DNA from: Candidatus Altimarinota bacterium
GTDB taxonomy: Bacteria; Cyanobacteriota; Cyanobacteriia; Cyanobacteriales; Microcystaceae
DNA: 36,635 bases
NCBI GenBank assembly: GCA_012031035.1
Contig: JAAUUT010000049.1
Span: forward strand, 1-36,635
Direction: 5' to 3'
Below the pieces are notes generated by a model. It searched no databases. It worked only from the letters and a program-made list of their open reading frames with translations, and was not told the DNA's origin. Positions 7,004-17,281 of the stretch are shown here, in pieces. Every line of letters begins with the position of its first letter. Position 1 is the first letter of the stretch. A program made the translations under genes and the position numbers.

Positions 7004-9050
7004 CTACGCTTCTTTGGCAGAAGAACGGCGACGACGACGGCGAATTAAAGGACGTTCTTCCTCTTCTGCTTCTTCAACTCCCTCATTATTCTCTTCGGGT
7101 AAGCTAGTTTCTACTTCGGGTACTGGCACGCTTTTTATAACGGGTGCAGATACAGGTTCTGGTGCAGGTATAACAGAGGTAGATGCGATCGCGTAGCGCG
7201 AGTTTTGCTCGTCCGGCTTTGCCTCTTCCGGTAAAGAAACCGCTACGGATGATGTTTGTGTTGGTTCTTCGCCAGGCATTCTAACAGAGACGACAACTGA
7301 TTTAGGATCTTTAAACTCGCGATTGAGACGCACCAAAGGTGAAATTCCCATCAAGGCATAAACATCTTGCTCGACAGGTGTCATTTCGATAGACACTTTT
7401 TCTAGGGGAACTTCTTCGCGACGGGCTACTTTTTGGGGACGTTCTTTTTTTTTCTTCAACTTCCGGCGTTTCGACATCGAGAACGGGCTTTTCGCTAGCA
7501 GTAACGGGTAGCACTTTTGTAATCCCTTCTCTGGTAATTCCTTCTCTGGCAAACCCGTCTTCTTTACCTCCATCAGGGCGACGGCGACGGCGGCGGCGAT
7601 TGTTATTTCCCCCACCTTGCTCTTGATAATTGGGATGATAGTTGAGTTCGAGTTGTTGACCGATTTCGCCAGTTGCAAAATCAAATGGCGAGTCGAAGAA
7701 AGTATCTGGTTCTTCCATCGGTTTTTCGGGCGATCCGCGTAGCGCTTCCGTAGGAAATCGCGTGACTCCCGCTGGCATGGACATTGTAGGAGTTTCGAGG
7801 GCAACCGATCCGCTTTCTCCTGGCAAACGAGCTAAATGTCCCAACCCAGCACAAGTATGACAAGTTTGCCCGAATAACTCGTAAATATTTTTTCCCTGAC
7901 GTTTGCGAGTCAGTTCGACTAATCCCAATTCGGATAATTGAGCGATTTGCGGTCTGGCTTTATCGGATCTGAGCGCTTTGTTGAAGTGTTCTAGGAGTTT
8001 GAGTTGGTCGCGTGACGAATCCATATCGATAAAGTCAACGATAATTACGCCGCCGATATTGCGCAGGCGTAGTTGACGGGCGATTTCTGTTGCAGCTTCG
8101 CTATTCGTCCAGAGTACCGTTTCCCTAGCAGTGGCAGAACGAGTAAAGGAACCAGAGTTCACGTCGATAACGGTTAGCGCTTCTGTTGGTTCGATGATGA
8201 TGTAGCCGCCAGAAGGTAAATCGACCCTCGGTTTGAGTGCTTCTCTAATCGCTGCATTGACGCGGAAATAGTCCAAAATCGATTGATGTTCTCGATGGTG
8301 GTCGATGAGAACCCCTTCGGGCGATCGCCCGCCACTCCAGTTCATCAATTGCTGTTTGACTCGTTTGACCCCCGCACTCGAATCGACAACGATGCGATTG
8401 ACATCGGCGCTGTACATATCGCGCAAAACTCGCTGAATGAAATCGTCGTCTCGACTGAGAAGGGCTGGGGCGCGGGTAGATATTGCCTGTTGCTGGATCG
8501 ATTCCCATTGTCTTTGTAAGGTTTCGAGATCTTCCATAATGGCTTCTTCTGCTTTGCCTTCGGCTTCCGTGCGCACGAGTAAGCCCATTCCTGCTGGTTT
8601 GATGAGAATGGCTAGCGCTCTTAGACGGCTGCGTTCGTTGTCGTCTCGAATGCGTCTCGATAAATTCACGCCTTTGCCGTGGGGCATTAATACCAGATAG
8701 CGACCGGGTAAGGTAATGTTACCAGTCAGCCGAGGCCCTTTATTACCTGTCGGCTCTTTCATGACTTGTACTAGCACTTTTTGTTGCGGTGCTAGGAGTT
8801 CGGTGATAGCGCCAGAGGTCTTTTTTAGCCGCAAGGGGCCGAGGTCGGTAACGTGAATGAATCCGTTGCGTTCGGCATCGCCAATGTTGACAAAAGCGGC
8901 ATCAATTCCGGGGATAACGTTTTCAACAACGCCTAAATAAATATCGCTTACTTGTTGATTGCCCGTTGCGACAACTAATTCTTGAATTTGATCTTCCCAA
9001 AAAACGGCAGCTAGATGATGCTGCTCTGCAATAATAATTTGCTTTGGCAT
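7004..9050 (-). CDS. rne: Ribonuclease E/G, frame broken by one homopolymer base
   Basis: Main endoribonuclease for mRNA decay and rRNA processing. Starting at 9050, MPKQIIIAEQ leads into the S1-type RNA-binding domain (YLGVVENVIPGIDAAFVNIG), the DNase-I-like catalytic region (VIDVNSGSF, IVDFIDM) and the zinc-link CHTCAGLG. After VEEKK the frame shifts in a run of nine T (plus strand 7445-7453). Reading it as eight restores VEEKKERPQKVARREEVPLEK and continues to the C terminus RRRRRRSSAKEA. The Arg-rich RRRRRRSSA element is the known PNPase-binding tail of cyanobacterial RNase E. Total about 681 residues, normal for cyanobacteria. As the gene is essential, the indel is most likely a sequencing error. 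Confidence 0.9.
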
Positions 9051-9664
9051 TCAATTTCCTCAAAATTTCTCGGTTCGAGTTGCGAAAACCTTATTTATGT
9101 GGTTAAGATTCGCGTTTTTGTATTTGACTTAGTTCTAAAAGCTGTCTGGGTTAAATAATCTGGACTAGAGGTAAAGATGACAAGAAAATATAACTTAACT
9201 CATCAGGTGCGATTTTTCTAACCTAGACTCATTATCTGGAGCAATTATGAATGAAGTCCTTGCTTTTCCCTTTGACATATCTTTGCCATTCGGGACAACA
9301 TAGGTTTTTACTTAATTTGTCAAAGAATTCTTAGAGATAAACTCTTTTTGAAATCTAGTTGCTGTCTTTTAGCTTAGTAAGTTGCTTTAAAGAAGCAAGG
9401 AGCGATCGCTTTGCTCTAAATTGGGTTCGCTTGCTATTACCGAATATGCGGTTAGCTTTTTTGCGGTCTTAGACAGCTAGCTCGTCTAGATCGCGACTGC
9501 TGTTCGTCTGTTGATAACCGCCGAAACTAGCGGTTTCAAGATTTGGGTAATTTTAACCTGAATATAACCTGAAATGGACATCAATGACAAGAGATTGGTT
9601 TCTTCTAGAAATCTTAACGATCTTTCTAAGGTCGGTGACTATCATTTATCATTCATTCATTCCG
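9051..9664 (-). promoter_or_regulatory. Long non-coding upstream region of rne
   Basis: 614 bp without a convincing gene between the divergently spaced 3' end of bvdR and rne. Cyanobacterial rne transcripts are known to have long 5' leaders involved in autoregulation, so much of this may be leader. Visible structure: AACCGC and GCGGTT arms around an 8-base loop (9516-9535), with an alternative GAAAC/GTTTC pairing over the same bases. No tRNA or known RNA family recognised. Confidence 0.4.
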
Positions 9665-10675
9665 TTACAATTCTATCGTTATTCCCTCTTTAGCGGATCT
9701 TGCGGCAGCCTCAGCTACTTTAAGAGCATAAAGGCTTGCTGTCGGATTGGTGTATAAAGGCGTTCCCTCCAATAAACAATCTAAAACCATTTTTGTATCT
9801 TTGGCGAATAGCCCTTTACGACTAGCCACCTGTAGCGGCGTTTTTTCTTCGCCTCGAATGAGATTTCCGGTTTCTCCTTCAAAGATCAGTACGCCTCGAT
9901 CGCCATGTAATTGAAAGGTGCGATCGCCTGCCCAAAATACTTCGCCTTTGCCATAAATGATATCTGCTATTAATCCATTAGTAAAACGAAGTTGAGCGCT
10001 ACACAGACTAGCAATATAATACCCCGATTCTAGCGCGTCCCAAAAGCGCGATTGGCAGCTAACGGTGGCAACGGTTCCAAATAAGTCGGTTAGGCGATGG
10101 ATGCGGGATAAGGCTGCAATTAAGGGAAAGCCAAACAGATCGTAATGATACGTCCAGCGACGCGGAGCGGGACGTTGAGGTGTTATGGTAGCATAGCGAC
10201 CATAAAAAACGTTGCCAATTTCCGATAGATGTTGGCGCATTGCTTGATGCAAACCGCCTAATAATTCGATATGTTCGACGTGGAGGAGTTTATTTTCTTG
10301 TTGGGCAAGTTGGATCGCCTCACGCGCTTCGCGATAGTCTAAGGCTAGTGGATATTCGGTAATGACGTGTTTTTGAGATTTTAAGGCTGCACGGACTATT
10401 GCGCCGCGATCGCGTAATATGCAAATGACGACGACATCGATGTCGGGACGATTGACGAGTTGTTGCCAGGAGTTACACGACTCGGTATTATACGCTTGGC
10501 AAAACGCTTCTGTATTTTCTGGCGTATTTCCTGTTACTGCGATGACTAAGGCGCGATCGTCTTCTTGAAATGCTTCTGCGCGTCGTTTGGCTGCGTATCC
10601 CGTCCCAATAATTCCGATTTTTAAGGGAAGTTGAGAAGAATCTCTAAAACTTTGCATTTGAATTATGTCCATCAA
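9665..10675 (-). CDS. bvdR: Biliverdin reductase (Gfo/Idh/MocA fold)
   Basis: Reduces biliverdin IX-alpha to bilirubin with NAD(P)H; in cyanobacteria it influences phycobilisome pigments. The Rossmann motif KIGIIGTGYAAKRRAEAF begins near residue 19. ITEYPLALDYREA follows near residue 125, then HVEHIELLGGLHQA. APRRWTYHYDLFGFPLIAALSR and KGEVFWAGDRTFQLHGDRG match, from memory, the characteristic regions of Synechocystis BvdR. 336 residues, usual length. A shorter start may be correct, since the first 15 or so residues precede the fold. Monocistronic by appearance. Confidence 0.85.
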   Translation of the reverse strand: MMDIIQMQSFRDSSQLPLKIGIIGTGYAAKRRAEAFQEDDRALVIAVTGNTPENTEAFCQAYNTESCNSWQQLVNRPDIDVVVICILRDRGAIVRAALKSQKHVITEYPLALDYREAREAIQLAQQENKLLHVEHIELLGGLHQAMRQHLSEIGNVFYGRYATITPQRPAPRRWTYHYDLFGFPLIAALSRIHRLTDLFGTVATVSCQSRFWDALESGYYIASLCSAQLRFTNGLIADIIYGKGEVFWAGDRTFQLHGDRGVLIFEGETGNLIRGEEKTPLQVASRKGLFAKDTKMVLDCLLEGTPLYTNPTASLYALKVAEAAARSAKEGITIEL

Positions 10676-11352
<677 letters not shown>

Positions 11353-11368
11353 ATCTACTCTTGTTGAG

Positions 11369-11388
11369 TTGGAGGGATAGCCCTCCAA
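11369..11388 (+). terminator. Perfect hairpin after petF
   Basis: TTGGAGGG, four-base loop ATAG, CCCTCCAA: a perfect 8-bp stem 17 bases after the petF stop. There is no U-run behind it, so it may protect the 3' end rather than terminate on its own. Confidence 0.7.
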
Positions 11389-11402
11389 CAATGGCTAAGC
11401 TG

Positions 11403-11436
11403 GCAGGAACGTACTTATAGACGCTCCTGCTTTATT
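11403..11436 (+). terminator. Probable intrinsic terminator of petF
   Basis: GCAGGAACGT and ACGCTCCTGC arms (one mismatch) followed by TTTATT. It lies just downstream of the first hairpin and before the convergent Ap4A phosphorylase gene. Confidence 0.6.
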
Positions 11437-11457
11437 AATTATTTGCTATTCTAACGA

Positions 11458-12336
11458 TTATTTCTCAAAAGCAACATTTGCCAGAATTTTCATTGGACTT
11501 TGCTGTTTGAGAAGGTCTAATTGTTGCTGGTTGCGCACGAGTAAAGCGCCAGCAAATCCTAAAGAATTAACGGCAATAGATTCAAAACTTTCTTGCGATC
11601 GCGGGATGAGTAACATCCATTCTCTCGTAATCAGAAGGTTGTATGCGCCCGTTTGTCTGTCTCCCTCAAACGGTAATCCTACCAATTTAAGGAGTGCTGT
11701 GTAACACTCCAAGGTCATTCTAGCCGCCTCTGAAGGCGAATTTAAGTAAGCGGGATTGAGTTTGGTAAAAGCGTGAACAAACGGAAGCGTGGGAAGGACT
11801 TCAATAGTATTTTGGCACTGAGAAAACAAAAGTGCGGGTTCGATGGGAAGTGACGCGCCATTGGGGACGAGGGGAAAAGGTGCTAATTGTAAATGCTTGT
11901 GTCGCTGACTCGCTCCTGCTGTCTTCCCGCCGTTATAAAATGCTAGTCCGTCAACTTCTGCTAGCGTCGTCCATAACGCTTCAAAATCTTGAATCGTCAA
12001 CCATGATTCTTGTTCTTCAAAATCGCGAGTAATAATTAATAAATGATGGGGAACAACATTATATTTATTTAAAATACAAACATGAGTATCGGAAAGATCG
12101 GCGACAAATAAATCTTTTTCGTAAGGAAGAAAGGGATTAAATTCTTTTTGTTTCTTTTTCGCTTCATCTTTGCGAACTAAATTGGATAAAATCCGCACGA
12201 GGAAATTAATTCCATTTTGCTCGATAAATTGATAATCCGTCGCGATTGTCTCCAGCGAACCGCATTCCAGAGCATACTTAGTTTGCGCGATCGCTCTCGA
12301 CCATAATTTACTTTCTTTTTGCTTTTGTTTCAACAT
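11458..12336 (-). CDS. Ap4A phosphorylase / ATP adenylyltransferase (APA1/2 type)
   Basis: Splits diadenosine tetraphosphate with phosphate into ATP and ADP, controlling alarmone levels. 292 residues. The C-terminal half has the HIT-like catalytic signature QRHKHLQLAPFPL (HxHxQ). Upstream is NPFLPYEKDLFVADLSDTHVCILNKYN, and YNLLITREWMLLIPR lies near the end, all typical of the Apa1/Apa2 family. Convergent with petF. No abnormality seen. Confidence 0.88.
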   Translation of the reverse strand: MLKQKQKESKLWSRAIAQTKYALECGSLETIATDYQFIEQNGINFLVRILSNLVRKDEAKKKQKEFNPFLPYEKDLFVADLSDTHVCILNKYNVVPHHLLIITRDFEEQESWLTIQDFEALWTTLAEVDGLAFYNGGKTAGASQRHKHLQLAPFPLVPNGASLPIEPALLFSQCQNTIEVLPTLPFVHAFTKLNPAYLNSPSEAARMTLECYTALLKLVGLPFEGDRQTGAYNLLITREWMLLIPRSQESFESIAVNSLGFAGALLVRNQQQLDLLKQQSPMKILANVAFEK

Positions 12337-12375
12337 AGCGATCGCCTCTAAATGTCCACAATTGCGGACAAGTTA

Positions 12376-13005
12376 CTAATTTTTTTCACTTGTCATTGTA
12401 TCCCCATCAAGCTGAATTCCTTGAAGATTTAATTTAGCAATTTGCCGATCTAAGTATTGCTGTAACTCTTCGGTCGAAATTCCAAATCTGGGAGCGAGTT
12501 CGTTAACAGGTAAAGTTAATTTACCAACTTTAAGTTTTCTGTCTTTATCGAAGCTGAGACGACCGTTTTCAATTTTTGGCTGTCCGACTAACCCAACATA
12601 AATATCGACATTTTTAAGTTGAGGAAACGTTTGAAGTGTTTTTTCTAAAATGACTTTTTGCGTTGCATCTAAATTTTCTTCTGAAATTTCTGAGGGGTTA
12701 AAAACACCGCCAATTTCTAAAGTTTTATTTTCTAAATGCGCCTCGATCGATTTTGCAGATCGCAGTAATTTACTATACTGAGTATTTTCAGAAATTTTTT
12801 GAGATAATAGTCGATTGATGTCTTGGTTATTGAGTTGTAATTGATTGGCGATCGCTTCATTATTTCGATCGCTTGCTTGGATTGTATTCGAGCTTTGAAT
12901 GCGATACCAATTTGGAATTGAGGTAAACCCTCGCCAGAAATGAAATCCTCCTAAAAATCCTCCAATAATCGCAACCAAGAAAAAAATTAATAGTTTTTTG
13001 TTCAT
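12376..13005 (-). CDS. Conserved hypothetical membrane-anchored protein
   Basis: 209 residues. An N-terminal hydrophobic segment (LLIFFLVAIIGGFLGGFHFW) should anchor it, leaving a soluble domain on the outer side. The body is rich in Asn, Gln and Ile, with no recognised catalytic motif. The C-terminal part (VGKLTLPVNELAPRFGISTE) resembles cyanobacterial proteins of unknown function. Same strand as the Ap4A phosphorylase gene 39 bp away, so possibly co-transcribed. Confidence 0.7.
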   Translation of the reverse strand: MNKKLLIFFLVAIIGGFLGGFHFWRGFTSIPNWYRIQSSNTIQASDRNNEAIANQLQLNNQDINRLLSQKISENTQYSKLLRSAKSIEAHLENKTLEIGGVFNPSEISEENLDATQKVILEKTLQTFPQLKNVDIYVGLVGQPKIENGRLSFDKDRKLKVGKLTLPVNELAPRFGISTEELQQYLDRQIAKLNLQGIQLDGDTMTSEKN

Positions 13006-13130
13006 GTTTACTTTTTCACCAAGATTTAAGTCAACATAATGAATGATAAATAAGGAGTGTTAGCGGAGATCGATCGCCAGAATATTCTTCTTAAACATTT
13101 TCTTTTAAATAAGTTAAACTTGTCTTTTTT

Positions 13131-13946
13131 TTATTCATCTTTTAATAACCAAAAACCACTATAAGTCATTCCTGAATCATCGGGTTGAACCACAAGAAAA
13201 TGTAATCCAAGACTAGCTTGTTTTCTTCGTTCGTAATTTTGAGCGGCTTGAGCGACTTCTTCATCTTCAAAAGTAGCAATAATCCAGCGATCGCTTAATC
13301 CCGATTCTAAAACTAATCCACCCGATTTGCCAAGTTCGGTTGGAATATAATTTAATAAAAATGGTTTAGCTTCCTGCAACCAACGAGCTAAAATCATCGA
13401 TTTTTTTCCGCCATAAATAATCATTCCAGGGACGGGGATGCTAGAAGCAATTCCTAAATGGATCGGGTAAAAAGATTCTGGCATATCTACAATTGGAATT
13501 GGGCGATCGCCAAAATAGTCAATCAGATCTCCAGCCCCCAAAGTTACAAAACGCCATTCATCTCCCAAAAGATATTCTGGCAAGGTTTGAGGAGGAAGTT
13601 TTTCTAGTTTAACAGGGTCATAATTATCGTCAAAAAATCGTTTTTGTAATTCGGCTTTTAAAGCATTAGTGCGTCGGGTTGCTTCGAGTTTAATTCCTAA
13701 TTTTTCTGCTACAGTTGATAATAAACTAACAGATTGTGGACGAAAGACTTGAATGCGATCGGGTAAATTTTCTTTACCTGCTTGTTGTAATTGAATGGTT
13801 AGCCAATCAGAATTAGCGTGAGATTGAGGACAGTTTGCTTCATGAATTATATTCCCTTGTGGAGAGCAAATTAATAACTCCCAAATAGGTTTTCCTACTT
13901 CATCTTTACGGGTATGTTTATAAAAATCTATTTGCCAAATATTCAT
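13131..13946 (-). CDS. Tab2/Atab2-family RNA-binding protein
   Basis: 271 residues of the DUF1092/Tab2 family. In algae and plants Tab2/Atab2 binds the psaB leader and promotes translation of photosystem I; the cyanobacterial role is presumed similar. Family features seen: N-terminal WQIDFYKHTRKDEVGKPIWEL, central RVQVFRPQ-like IQVFRPQS, and C-terminal SGLSDRWIIATFEDEE and LGLHFLVVQPDDSGMTYSG. Full length, no signal peptide. Confidence 0.85.
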   Translation of the reverse strand: MNIWQIDFYKHTRKDEVGKPIWELLICSPQGNIIHEANCPQSHANSDWLTIQLQQAGKENLPDRIQVFRPQSVSLLSTVAEKLGIKLEATRRTNALKAELQKRFFDDNYDPVKLEKLPPQTLPEYLLGDEWRFVTLGAGDLIDYFGDRPIPIVDMPESFYPIHLGIASSIPVPGMIIYGGKKSMILARWLQEAKPFLLNYIPTELGKSGGLVLESGLSDRWIIATFEDEEVAQAAQNYERRKQASLGLHFLVVQPDDSGMTYSGFWLLKDE

Positions 13947-14053
13947 GGTTAGACGATGATATTTTAAAATATTGCACAGAGGTATAGAAGCTTAGAGCGT
14001 TTACAATTACTATTATGAGCTTTCATAATTCATAATTTATAATTCATCATTTT

Positions 14054-14686
14054 ATGAGCGATTGGCTAGAAGTAGGTGTTATTGTTGCGCCACAAGGGTT
14101 AAAAGGCGAGTTAAGAGTTAATGCTAGTTCTGATTTTCCCGAACGATTTGAGCAACCAGGACAGCGTTGGTTGCAGTCTCCCGATGGCATTCAGATTAAA
14201 GAAGTAGAATTGTTAGGAGGACGCTACGTTCCCGGAAAGAATTTATATGTCGTTCGACTGGCGGGAATTGAAGATATAAATCGAGCAGAGGAGTTACGAG
14301 GTCATAAATTACTCGTTCGTAGTTGCGATCGCCCTCAACTTGCAGAAGATGAATATCACGTCTCAGATTTGCTCGATCTAGAGGTCTATAATCAGTTTAC
14401 CGGAGAAAAACTGGGTGTAATCGGCGATGTTTTTTGGGCGGGTAACGATTTATTAGAAGTTAAGCTAGATAAACAGCCACAAGAAGAAAAATCTCAAGAT
14501 ATTATTCCTGAAAGCAATAAATCTCAAAAAAACAAAAAAATTAAACCCAAAAAACAGCAACCGACAACAGTTCTTATTCCCTTCGTCAAAGAAATCGTTC
14601 CTGTTGTCGACCTTGAAAAACGACGAATCGAAATTACCCCTCCCCCTGGATTGTTAGAAATTAACTCCCCTGGGGAGAGGGAATAG
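14054..14686 (+). CDS. rimM: Ribosome maturation factor RimM
   Basis: Assists assembly of the 30S head around S19. The N-terminal RimM domain (VGVIVAPQGLKGELRV to LRGHKLLV) is followed by a PRC-barrel (DEYHVSDLLDLEVYN, GVIGDVFWAGNDLLEV, LIPFVKEIVPVVD). A Lys/Gln-rich insert of about 35 residues splits the barrel strands (around 140-175), a lineage-specific elongation. 210 residues. The ATG at 14054 is preceded by AT-rich DNA without a clear Shine-Dalgarno sequence. Confidence 0.95.
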   Translation: MSDWLEVGVIVAPQGLKGELRVNASSDFPERFEQPGQRWLQSPDGIQIKEVELLGGRYVPGKNLYVVRLAGIEDINRAEELRGHKLLVRSCDRPQLAEDEYHVSDLLDLEVYNQFTGEKLGVIGDVFWAGNDLLEVKLDKQPQEEKSQDIIPESNKSQKNKKIKPKKQQPTTVLIPFVKEIVPVVDLEKRRIEITPPPGLLEINSPGERE

Positions 14687-14761
14687 GGAACAGAAAAGAG
14701 AGACAAGGGAGACAAGGGAGAGAGGATATATAAATCTATCCCCTGTTGCCTTAAATAAAGG

Positions 14762-16387
14762 TTAACCCATCAACTTTTTAAACTCAATCGCTAGAATATC
14801 TACCGTTGTGCGAATTTGTTCTTCTGTGTGATTGCAAGTAACAAAGAACCGCAAACGTGCAGCTTGGTGAGGGACGGAAGGATAGATCATAAAAGGAACG
14901 TTAATTCCTTGTTGAAAAAGCGTTTGGGACAACTGAATCGATTTTAAAGAATCGCCAACAATGATGGGGATAACGGGAGAACCTTTACTCATTCCCGTGT
15001 TGAGTCTGTATTGATTGGCTAGTTCTAGAAAGAGTTTCGAGCGTTCGTGCAAGCGCTTAACCCGTTCTGGTTCTGCTTTTAAGACTTGAATAGCTGCTAG
15101 GGATGCTGCTGCATTAGGAGGCGAAATACCGACGCTAAAGACAAATCCTGGGGCAGTATATTTAAGATACTCTACAAGTGCCTTATTGCCTGCAATATAG
15201 CCACCACAGCTAGCAAATGATTTGCTGAGGGTTCCCATCCACAAATCGACATCGGCAGCGTTGACATTGTACAATTCCCCGATACCGCGTCCTGTCGCGC
15301 CTAAGACTCCGATTGAGTGAGCTTCATCGACTAACAGAAAAGCTTTGTAACGCTTTTTGACTTCAATAAACTGGGGTAAATCGGGAATATCCCCATCGGT
15401 ACTATAAACCCCTTCGATCGCGATTAAAACCCGTCTATAGCGATGGCGGCGTTCTTGTAAGATGCGATCGAGCATTTGCCAGTTGTTGTGGGGAAAAGCG
15501 ACTAAACTGGCTCCAGAAAGCAAACAGCCTTGAATAATACTATTGTGACTGAGTTCGTCGTGAAGGATCAAATCGTTTTGCCCGAACAGATGGCTGATGG
15601 TGGTTACATTAGTCGCGTGACCGCCTACATAAACGATACTATCTTCAGTTCCCACGAAATCGGCAATTTCTCGCTCTAACTGACGATGAACGGGCTTTTC
15701 TCCAGAGATTAGGCGACTAGCAGACGAGGATGTCCCGTAGCGCTCGATCGCATCTTTTGCTGCTTGTGAAACTTGGCGATCGCCACACATCCCAATATAG
15801 TTGTAGTTGGCGTAATTGATTAATTCTCGTCCGTCAACCCAAGTCGTATTATCAACAACGCGCTCTTGCTGGGTAAAGAAGGGATTGCCAAGACCAAACG
15901 CCTCAATTTCTTGGAGTTGTGCCTGGATTTGGCGATATTCTGGATAAAGCTCGAAATGATAGTATTCTGGTGGAATCTCTGATGAATCCGAAATCTGGCT
16001 TGTTTCTAGATCTGAAGAACTAGCGAAAGATTCTATAGATTCTTCTTTGTCTCCGCTTTCTGAGGCTAAATACTTGGATAATCCCTCAATTGTTGGATAT
16101 TCCCAAACCACCGTGGGAGAAAGCCGACGACCGAGAAAATTTTCTAAATCTCCTGACAAATTGACCGCATCAACCGAACTCAACCCATATTCGGTTAAAT
16201 CTTCTTGGCGGTCGATCTCATCTGGGTCGAGTTCTAGCAATTCTGCTAGCCTAGCGACAAGCCAACTCGCAATTTCTATTTCACAAGGCGATGACTGGGA
16301 AATCTTAGCAAGAGACTCTGCGTTCGTCCAATTATCAAAAGGCTGTCGATCCTCGTTGTCATTCCAGACTTGGTTCAACAGTGTCAT
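14762..16387 (-). CDS. Acyl-carrier-protein domain fused to an alpha-oxoamine synthase
   Basis: A PLP enzyme of the KBL/BioF/serine palmitoyltransferase family, which condenses an acyl thioester with an amino acid with loss of CO2. It carries its own acyl carrier domain: residues about 35-110, phosphopantetheine site YGLSSVDA with S71 as attachment residue. After a Ser/Glu-rich linker (110-140), the synthase runs 145-541: VDEAHSIGVLG near 353-363 and PLP lysine K389 in GTLSKSFASCGGY. BioF itself is about 390 residues and lacks the carrier. The fusion suggests that the acyl substrate is delivered in cis, perhaps for a sphingoid-like or other aminoketone product rather than biotin. No pathway genes are adjacent. 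The specific substrate is unknown. Confidence 0.85.
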   Translation of the reverse strand: MTLLNQVWNDNEDRQPFDNWTNAESLAKISQSSPCEIEIASWLVARLAELLELDPDEIDRQEDLTEYGLSSVDAVNLSGDLENFLGRRLSPTVVWEYPTIEGLSKYLASESGDKEESIESFASSSDLETSQISDSSEIPPEYYHFELYPEYRQIQAQLQEIEAFGLGNPFFTQQERVVDNTTWVDGRELINYANYNYIGMCGDRQVSQAAKDAIERYGTSSSASRLISGEKPVHRQLEREIADFVGTEDSIVYVGGHATNVTTISHLFGQNDLILHDELSHNSIIQGCLLSGASLVAFPHNNWQMLDRILQERRHRYRRVLIAIEGVYSTDGDIPDLPQFIEVKKRYKAFLLVDEAHSIGVLGATGRGIGELYNVNAADVDLWMGTLSKSFASCGGYIAGNKALVEYLKYTAPGFVFSVGISPPNAAASLAAIQVLKAEPERVKRLHERSKLFLELANQYRLNTGMSKGSPVIPIIVGDSLKSIQLSQTLFQQGINVPFMIYPSVPHQAARLRFFVTCNHTEEQIRTTVDILAIEFKKLMG

Positions 16388-16790
16388 GCTTCACTCCTTA
16401 ACCACATCAAATGCTCGCATCGCTAAGTGCAATGAGAACCTCACACTAACAATTTAATTGCTTAAGCAACAATTGGCTTATCTTAACACCCCCACCGATA
16501 AATCGCGAGATTCTTGCTTCATTAGGTTTGTCCAGTTTTAGACCATTGGTTATTAAAAAGATTATTTTATAGCACCTTTAACCCAAGAATCTATTTTGTT
16601 CTTAAGGATGTGCTTGATTATACAGGAATTGTTGAAGTTGTCTTTTGAAATCTCACTCGTTAGTGCTAACGATCGCCAACCTTCTACTGTATCCAAAGAT
16701 TGAAGGCAATAATTGTTACATTCTTTACAATAATTTATACCTAGCGTTAAATCAAAACGATTCTTGAAAAGCTATCTCCATCTAACTACT
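16388..16790. promoter_or_regulatory. Intergenic region between divergent genes
   Basis: 403 bp, AT-rich, containing the promoters of the oxoamine synthase (minus) and the response regulator (plus). I see no conserved box, RNA gene or reading frame in it. Confidence 0.3.
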
Positions 16791-17222
16791 ATGAACGATA
16801 AAGGATTGCATATCTTACTTGTGGAGGATGATGAAGTAGATGTTATGAACGTAAAGCGGGCATTAAAAAAAAATAATATTAGCAACCCGCTTTATATCGC
16901 ATCTAATGGATTAGAAGCATTAACCATGCTGCGTGGCGAAGACGGTCATTCTCCTGTCGTGCCTCCCCATCGCCGTCTTATCTTACTCGATCTCAATATG
17001 CCAAAAATGGGCGGGATTGAATTTTTACAAGTTTTGCGAACTGATTCGGATTTAAAAGGAATTCCTGTGGTAGTGTTAACGACTTCTAATCAAGATCGCG
17101 ATCGCATAGAAGCTTATCAACTCAATGTAGCAGGATATATGCTCAAACCCGTTACTTTTCAAAACTTTGTTGAGACAATGGCGACTTTAAATAATTATTG
17201 GACATTGTGCGAAATGCTCTAA
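16791..17222 (+). CDS. Single-domain response regulator, Rcp1 type
   Basis: 143 residues, receiver domain only. Acidic pair EDDEVD near 11-16, phospho-acceptor Asp in LILLDLNMPKMGG, Thr in VVVLTTSN and Lys in MLKPVTF. The inserted DGHSPVVPPHRRL before the phosphorylation site and the ending NYWTLCEML are features of the Rcp1/CheY-like partners of cyanobacterial phytochromes. No kinase is nearby, so the partner is unknown. The start at 16791 gives the family N terminus. The stop codon lies inside a terminator hairpin. Confidence 0.87.
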   Translation: MNDKGLHILLVEDDEVDVMNVKRALKKNNISNPLYIASNGLEALTMLRGEDGHSPVVPPHRRLILLDLNMPKMGGIEFLQVLRTDSDLKGIPVVVLTTSNQDRDRIEAYQLNVAGYMLKPVTFQNFVETMATLNNYWTLCEML

Positions 17223-17240
17223 AACAATTTTTAGAGCATT
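17213..17240 (+). terminator. Hairpin spanning the response-regulator stop codon
   Basis: AATGCTCTAAAA and TTTTAGAGCATT: a perfect 12-bp stem with a four-base loop. The TAA stop is part of the left arm. Confidence 0.75.
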
Positions 17241-17276
17241 AATCAAAAAAGATAATATTAAGAATTATTTTTGATT
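17241..17276. terminator. AT-rich inverted repeat between convergent genes
   Basis: AATCAAAAA and TTTTTGATT with an AT-rich loop, placed to act as a bidirectional terminator for the response regulator and the convergent glycosyltransferase. Confidence 0.55.
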
Positions 17277-17281
17277 TAAGG

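Noticed and set aside
9065..9090. tRNA T-loop-like GGTTCGAG upstream of rne
   Set aside because: No acceptor stem, anticodon arm or matching D-arm could be found around it.
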